NCBI GenBank assembly: GCA_023423675.1
Contig: JAFAFD010000210.1
Location: 1-8,687, forward strand
Direction: 5' to 3'
DNA length: 8,687 nucleotides
DNA from: Pseudomonadota bacterium
GTDB lineage: Bacteria > Pseudomonadota > Gammaproteobacteria > Xanthomonadales > Xanthomonadaceae
Shown: one piece after another, positions 5,699 through 8,687 of the stretch
How positions within the stretch are numbered: position 1 is the first letter of the stretch
Layout: every line of letters starts with the position of its first letter
Translations under genes and position numbers: made by a program
The notes under the pieces: model-generated
The model's database searches: none
Told to the model about the DNA's origin: nothing
What the model saw: the letters and a program-made list of their open reading frames with translations, nothing else

Positions 5699-6997
5699 AT
5701 GCGTAAAGACCCTGTCGAATGGATCCTGCGCGGCCTGTATTCGGTCGTGCTCTACATCCTGCTGCCGATCACCGTGTACCACCTGGTCTGGCGCGGCTTC
5801 CGGGTCCGTGAATACTTCCGGCGCTGGGATGAACGCTATGCGTCCTATCCGCAGCCGACCGGCCAGCCGCGGGTCTGGCTGCACGCCGTCTCGGTGGGCG
5901 AGGTCAACGCCGCCGCGCCACTGGTCAATGCCCTGCGCGAGCAGCGCCCGGACATCCGCTGGGTCATCACCACCATCACCCCGACCGGGTCGGAGCGGGT
6001 GCGCGCGCTGTGGGGCGATGCGCTGGACCACGTCTACCTGCCGTATGACGTGCCGGGCAGCGTCAACCGCTTCCTCGGCCATTTCCAGCCCAGCCTGGCG
6101 CTGATCTTGGAAACCGAGCTGTGGCCGAACATGCTGTTCGGCTGCCGCGACCGCCGCATCCCGGTCTACATCCTCAACGCCCGCCTGTCGGCCCGCTCGC
6201 TGCGCGGCTACCGGGTGCTGGCCGCGCTCATCCGCCGCGCGCTGCGCACCGTCACCTGCGTGGCCGCACAGTCGGAAGACGATGCGGCGCGCTTCGTGCA
6301 GCTCGGCGCGGCGCCGGAGCAGGTACAGGCGCTGGGCAACCTGAAGTTCGACATCACCACGCCGGACGTGCGGCCGTTCGTGGCCCAGTTCCATGCGCAG
6401 GTTCCGGCCACGCGGCCGGTGTGGATCGCTGCCAGCACCCACGATGGCGAAGAGCAGGCGGTGATCGACCTGCATCGGCGCCTGCGCGAGCGCCATCCGG
6501 ACCTGCTGCTGCTGTGGGCACCACGCCATCCCGAACGCTTCCCGAAGGTCGAAGCGCTGGCCCGCGAGCAGGGCTGGAGCGTGGCCACGCGCCGTGCGCA
6601 GCAGTGGCCGAGGGCGGGCACCGAGGTGTTCGTCATCGATACGCTGGGCGAACTGATGCCGTTCTATGGCTGCGCGCAGGTCGCCTTCGTCGGCGGCAGC
6701 CTGCAGGCCATCGGCGGGCACAACCTGCTGGAACCGGCAGCGATGGGCACGGCTGCGGTGACCGGTCCGCACCTGCATAATTTCTCCGAGATCTCGCGGC
6801 GCATGCGCGAGGCCGGGGCGCTGCTGATCGGCGAGGACGTGCAGGCGGTGGGCGATCTGCTGCAGCACCTGCTGGACGACGCGCAGGCCCGCGAGGACAT
6901 GGCGCGGGCCGGTTGCACGCTGGTGAGCAACGGCCGCGGGGCCCTGCAGCGCACGCTGGCGCTGGTCGCGCCGCACCTGCCGCCGCCGCGCGGCTGA
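5699..6997 (+). CDS. waaA: 3-deoxy-D-manno-octulosonic acid (Kdo) transferase WaaA/KdtA
   Basis: A 432-aa GT-B-fold (GT30) enzyme that transfers Kdo from CMP-Kdo to the lipid A precursor, on the cytoplasmic face of the inner membrane. Residues about 9-30 form the N-terminal membrane anchor. The catalytic base motif is SVGE (65-68), with Glu68 as the likely general base. Also visible are ITTITPTGSERV (90-101), YLPYDVPGSVNRFL (113-126), LETELWPN (137-144), LNARLSARS (159-167), GNLKFD (213-218), STHDGEE (246-252), APRHPERF (274-281) and FVGGSLQAIGGHNLLEPAAMG (330-350, quoted in outline), the CMP-Kdo-binding end. Length is normal. ATG 5699 is the start because the conserved N-terminus begins there. 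The open frame upstream to 4664 is only antisense to the acyltransferase gene. Whether it adds one or two Kdo units cannot be judged from sequence alone. Confidence 0.96.
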   Translation: MRKDPVEWILRGLYSVVLYILLPITVYHLVWRGFRVREYFRRWDERYASYPQPTGQPRVWLHAVSVGEVNAAAPLVNALREQRPDIRWVITTITPTGSERVRALWGDALDHVYLPYDVPGSVNRFLGHFQPSLALILETELWPNMLFGCRDRRIPVYILNARLSARSLRGYRVLAALIRRALRTVTCVAAQSEDDAARFVQLGAAPEQVQALGNLKFDITTPDVRPFVAQFHAQVPATRPVWIAASTHDGEEQAVIDLHRRLRERHPDLLLLWAPRHPERFPKVEALAREQGWSVATRRAQQWPRAGTEVFVIDTLGELMPFYGCAQVAFVGGSLQAIGGHNLLEPAAMGTAAVTGPHLHNFSEISRRMREAGALLIGEDVQAVGDLLQHLLDDAQAREDMARAGCTLVSNGRGALQRTLALVAPHLPPPRG

Positions 6998-7210
6998 GAC
7001 AGGAGCACGGTGCCGTCCCGGTACTGTCGCGTTCAACAGATTCAAGTGTGCTTGATGCCCTCCGCGCTGTCGTAGTCGGACCGCCACGCATCGTCGCGCC
7101 GTGGCTGCCATCACAACGCGGCACACGTTCGGCCGATTCTGATTCCGTCCCTTGGTCCGTGCTGCCAGCCTGATGTCCATCACGCTTGGATGGCATCAAG
7201 GGAGCTTGCG
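6998..7210 (+). other. 213-bp intergenic region between waaA and the permease-like gene
   Basis: I see no gene here and no SMAG repeat. It holds a small inverted repeat, TCAAG (7042-7046) with CTTGA (7051-7055) and a 4-nt loop, and the leader hairpin listed separately. No clear terminator for waaA and no clear -35/-10 pair for the next gene stand out. Its lower GC and simple composition differ from the coding sequence on both sides. Confidence 0.5.
7172..7204 (+). promoter_or_regulatory. Leader hairpin abutting a strong Shine-Dalgarno of the permease-like gene
   Basis: GATG-T-CCATC (7172-7181) can pair with GATGG-CATC (7189-7197): nine base pairs with one bulged T and a 7-nt loop. The next base starts AAGGGAG (7198-7204), a strong ribosome-binding site six bases before ATG 7211. 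The site fixes the start at 7211 rather than ATG 7190, which lies inside the hairpin. A role in translation control is inference. Confidence 0.45.
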
Positions 7211-8473
7211 ATGAAGGACGACAGCGTTAGCGGTCTGCGCAGCGGGCGCGCGGCGTTCGACCGGTTGGGCAGCGACCACCTGCTGGTGCTGGCGCTGACC
7301 CTGCTGATCGGGGGCAGCGTCATCGCGCTGGTCAGCCAGAACACCGCGGCACGCGCGGGGCCGGCCATCGTGCTGAGCCTGTTGCTGGCGGCCGTGGGCA
7401 CAGCGCCGCTGCTGTTCTGCCTGCGTGAGGTGATGCGCCGCACGCCGGGTGCGGCAGGGTTGCCTGAGGTGTTGCAGGGCGTGTGCGGGCAGCGGCTGGG
7501 GGCCGTTCTGCTGGGCCTGCTGCTGCTGGATCTGCTGGCCACCCTGACCGGTGCCGCGCAGTCGGGGGCCCGCCACCTGTACGCGGCCGCCGGCGCGCTC
7601 GGCGCGGCACCGCAGCGCTGGCTGCCGATATCCATGGTGGCGGCGCTGGGCCTGCTGCCGGTCGGCCTGGCGGCGATGCTGCGGCCACGTCGTGCGCTGC
7701 TGGTCGCCTGCGGGCTGCTGACCGTGAAAGTGGGCCTGGGCCTGCTGCTGGTGCTGCTGGCCGCGCGCTACGTGCACTACGGCAACTGGGTGCCGTGGAT
7801 GCCGTCCTCCACCGGGCCGCATCGTTTCGGCCTGGGCGGCGTAGTGGCCGCGGCCGTGCCCCTGCTGGGGGTGTTTGCCAGCGCGGGCCTGCTGCTGGGC
7901 GTGGCACCGCGGGTGCAGCAACCGCACCGGCAGCTGACCCAGGTGGCCGGTGGTGCGGTCCTGGCGGCCATGCTGCTGCTGATGGGGCTGGCGGCGCTGC
8001 AGTCGGGCCTGGTGCAGTTCGCGGCGCTGGACAGCACGCGGCCGCTGTCGGTGGCCGTGCAGGCGGTGCCGCAGCTGCAATGGGTGCTGCCGCTGGTTCC
8101 GGTGGCGGGCTGGGCCGGGTTGCTGGCGCTGCAGGTGGTGGTGCTGCTGCTGGCGGTGGAACTGCTGCCGGCGCTGTGGCGGCGGCCGGGTGCCGATGCC
8201 GCTGATCACGACGATCGCGACCCGGGGCGGGCGATGCTGGCCCTGGGAATGGCCATGCTGGCGATGCTGCTGGTGCCGTGGCTGCCCGAGCGCGCGGTGC
8301 TGCCACCAGGCCTTGGCGTGCTGCCGTTGCTGGCGGTCGTGTGCCTGGGCCTGCTGCGCCCACAGGGCCAGGTGCCGCGGCAGCGCACAGCGTTGATCTG
8401 CCTGCTGGCGCCGTTGGCGGCCGTGTTGTGCCTGGTGCCGCTGGCCCGGCAGATCCAGCTTTGGCAAGGGTAG
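7211..8473 (+). CDS. APC-superfamily permease-like membrane protein (divergent)
   Basis: A 420-aa, extremely Leu/Ala-rich inner-membrane protein with about 10-12 hydrophobic segments (roughly 23-42, 50-70, 96-117, 138-156, 161-185, 207-230, 244-266, 288-320, 341-356, 365-383, 394-412). Two blocks recall cationic-amino-acid/YfnA-type APC transporters: AARAGPAIVLSLLLAA (46-61) after TM1, and GNWVPWMPSSTGPHRFGLGG (191-210) before TM6, then QQPHR (236-240). The first-helix loop, usually a GTGIF-like unwound segment that binds the amino-acid amine and carboxylate, reads LLIGGSVIALVS here. The TM6 FFAYIGFD-like segment reads LLGVFASAGLLLG. The protein may therefore be a transporter with changed substrate or a relic. 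The frame is intact. ATG 7211 is chosen for its Shine-Dalgarno. Downstream sequence is SMAG repeats. No neighbouring gene points to a substrate. Confidence 0.68.
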   Translation: MKDDSVSGLRSGRAAFDRLGSDHLLVLALTLLIGGSVIALVSQNTAARAGPAIVLSLLLAAVGTAPLLFCLREVMRRTPGAAGLPEVLQGVCGQRLGAVLLGLLLLDLLATLTGAAQSGARHLYAAAGALGAAPQRWLPISMVAALGLLPVGLAAMLRPRRALLVACGLLTVKVGLGLLLVLLAARYVHYGNWVPWMPSSTGPHRFGLGGVVAAAVPLLGVFASAGLLLGVAPRVQQPHRQLTQVAGGAVLAAMLLLMGLAALQSGLVQFAALDSTRPLSVAVQAVPQLQWVLPLVPVAGWAGLLALQVVVLLLAVELLPALWRRPGADAADHDDRDPGRAMLALGMAMLAMLLVPWLPERAVLPPGLGVLPLLAVVCLGLLRPQGQVPRQRTALICLLAPLAAVLCLVPLARQIQLWQG

Positions 8474-8477
8474 GGAG

Positions 8478-8489
8478 GCGCGATCGCGC
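8478..8489. repeat. 12-bp perfect palindrome GCGCGATCGCGC after the permease-like gene
   Basis: It lies 5 bp after the stop codon. The 9-mer GATCGCGCA (8482-8490) at its right side also occurs at 4037-4045, just before the other gene-end reverse SMAG copy. It may be flank carried with the repeat or chance in GC-rich DNA. Confidence 0.35.
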
Positions 8490-8494
8490 ACGGC

Positions 8495-8517
8495 AGCCAC
8501 GCATGGCGTGGCTCTAC
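8495..8517 (-). repeat. SMAG-type REP palindrome, reverse, AGCC-stem variant (copy 6)
   Basis: On the minus strand: GTAG head, perfect stem AGCCACGC/GCGTGGCT, loop CAT. Compared with the other copies, both sides of one base pair are changed (T-A to G-C), so pairing is kept. It lies 21 nt after the permease-like gene's stop. Confidence 0.87.
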
Positions 8518-8522
8518 TGCCT

Positions 8523-8545
8523 CTGGATCCATGCCATGCGCGAAA
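8523..8545 (+). repeat. Decayed SMAG copy next to the tandem array
   Basis: The stretch contains GGATCCATGCCATGCGCG, alignable to a direct SMAG unit with about six differences and no intact GTAG head. It is 35 bp upstream of the first array unit, one base off the array period. The bases between them (TACGCACCCC) resemble the array spacer. It is probably an eroded outermost unit. Confidence 0.55.
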
Positions 8546-8557
8546 AATACGCACCCC

Positions 8558-8687
8558 GTAGATCCACGCCACGCGTGGATGCACGTGCACCCGGTAGATC
8601 CACGCCAAGCGTGGATGAACGCGCACCCGGTAGATCCACGCCACGCGTGGATGCACGCGCACCCGGTAGATCCACGCCACGCGTGGA
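8558..8687 (+). repeat. 36-bp tandem array of direct SMAG palindromes, truncated by the window end
   Basis: Four direct units start at 8558, 8594, 8630 and 8666, exactly 36 bp apart. Each is a 23-bp palindrome with GTAG head and stem ATCCACGC/GCGTGGAT, followed by a 13-bp spacer. Loops are CAC, CAA, CAC and CAC. The spacers GCACGTGCACCCG, GAACGCGCACCCG and GCACGCGCACCCG differ by only one to three bases. The fourth palindrome lacks its last base because the window stops. Spacer conservation shows that the whole 36-bp unit was duplicated, not that single palindromes inserted independently. Confidence 0.92.

Noticed and set aside
6913..7173. Small plus-strand frame running from the end of waaA into the intergenic region
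   Set aside because: It overlaps waaA in another frame, has no ribosome-binding site and no recognisable motif.
7196..8680. Long minus-strand open frame whose start encodes a 12-residue repeat (MAWIYRVRVHP-like)
   Set aside because: The repeat is only the 36-bp SMAG array read in frame. The rest is antisense to the permease-like gene, with a Gln/His/Arg-rich shadow composition.
8558..8687. CRISPR array
   Set aside because: The units are near-regular, but the spacers are 13 bp and nearly identical, the repeat is a REP palindrome, and no cas genes are present.

Overview
The window is high-GC gammaproteobacterial DNA. It most resembles the genus Stenotrophomonas (Xanthomonadaceae). The main evidence is a family of short palindromes with a GTAG head and a stem of the ATCCACGC/GCGTGGAT type, which matches the SMAG repetitive extragenic palindromes (REPs) known from S. 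maltophilia. A REP-associated tyrosine transposase sits among them. The gene content fits: a TonB-dependent receptor, lipid A/LPS-core enzymes, and -10 boxes of the TAGAAT/TATCCT type close to start codons. The genus call is inference from recognition, not from a search.

Layout, left to right. (1) 1-1287: the C-terminal beta-barrel part of a TonB-dependent outer-membrane receptor, cut by the window edge and followed by a hairpin. (2) 1401-4038: a tight same-strand operon of a 65-aa CHCC zinc-finger protein, a family-4 glycosyltransferase and an O-antigen ligase/polymerase-like membrane protein (12-bp gap, then a 20-bp overlap). (3) 4045-4724: an island of five SMAG palindromes around an apparently intact RAYT transposase (REP-associated tyrosine transposase). 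(4) 4721-5638, minus strand: a lipid A late acyltransferase (LpxL/HtrB type). It diverges from waaA (5699-6997, Kdo transferase) across only 60 bp. (5) 7211-8473: a very hydrophobic, divergent APC-superfamily permease-like protein behind a strong Shine-Dalgarno. (6) 8495-8687: a second SMAG cluster that becomes an exact 36-bp tandem array running off the window end.

The metabolic theme is the outer membrane. WaaA adds Kdo to the lipid A precursor, and the LpxL-type enzyme adds a secondary acyl chain, in the known pathway to a Kdo-lipid A product. The glycosyltransferase and ligase-like protein probably act later, in core or O-chain assembly. The TonB receptor sits in the same membrane.

I do not see a wholly new system. 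The most interesting signals are: the two convergent genes (RAYT and the acyltransferase) take their TAG stop codons from the GTAG heads of SMAG repeats; the RAYT is bracketed by same-orientation SMAG hairpins, as in IS200/IS605 elements; the 36-bp REP array; a probable back-to-back pair of leaderless promoters between the acyltransferase gene and waaA; and a permease-like protein that appears to have lost APC substrate-site features.
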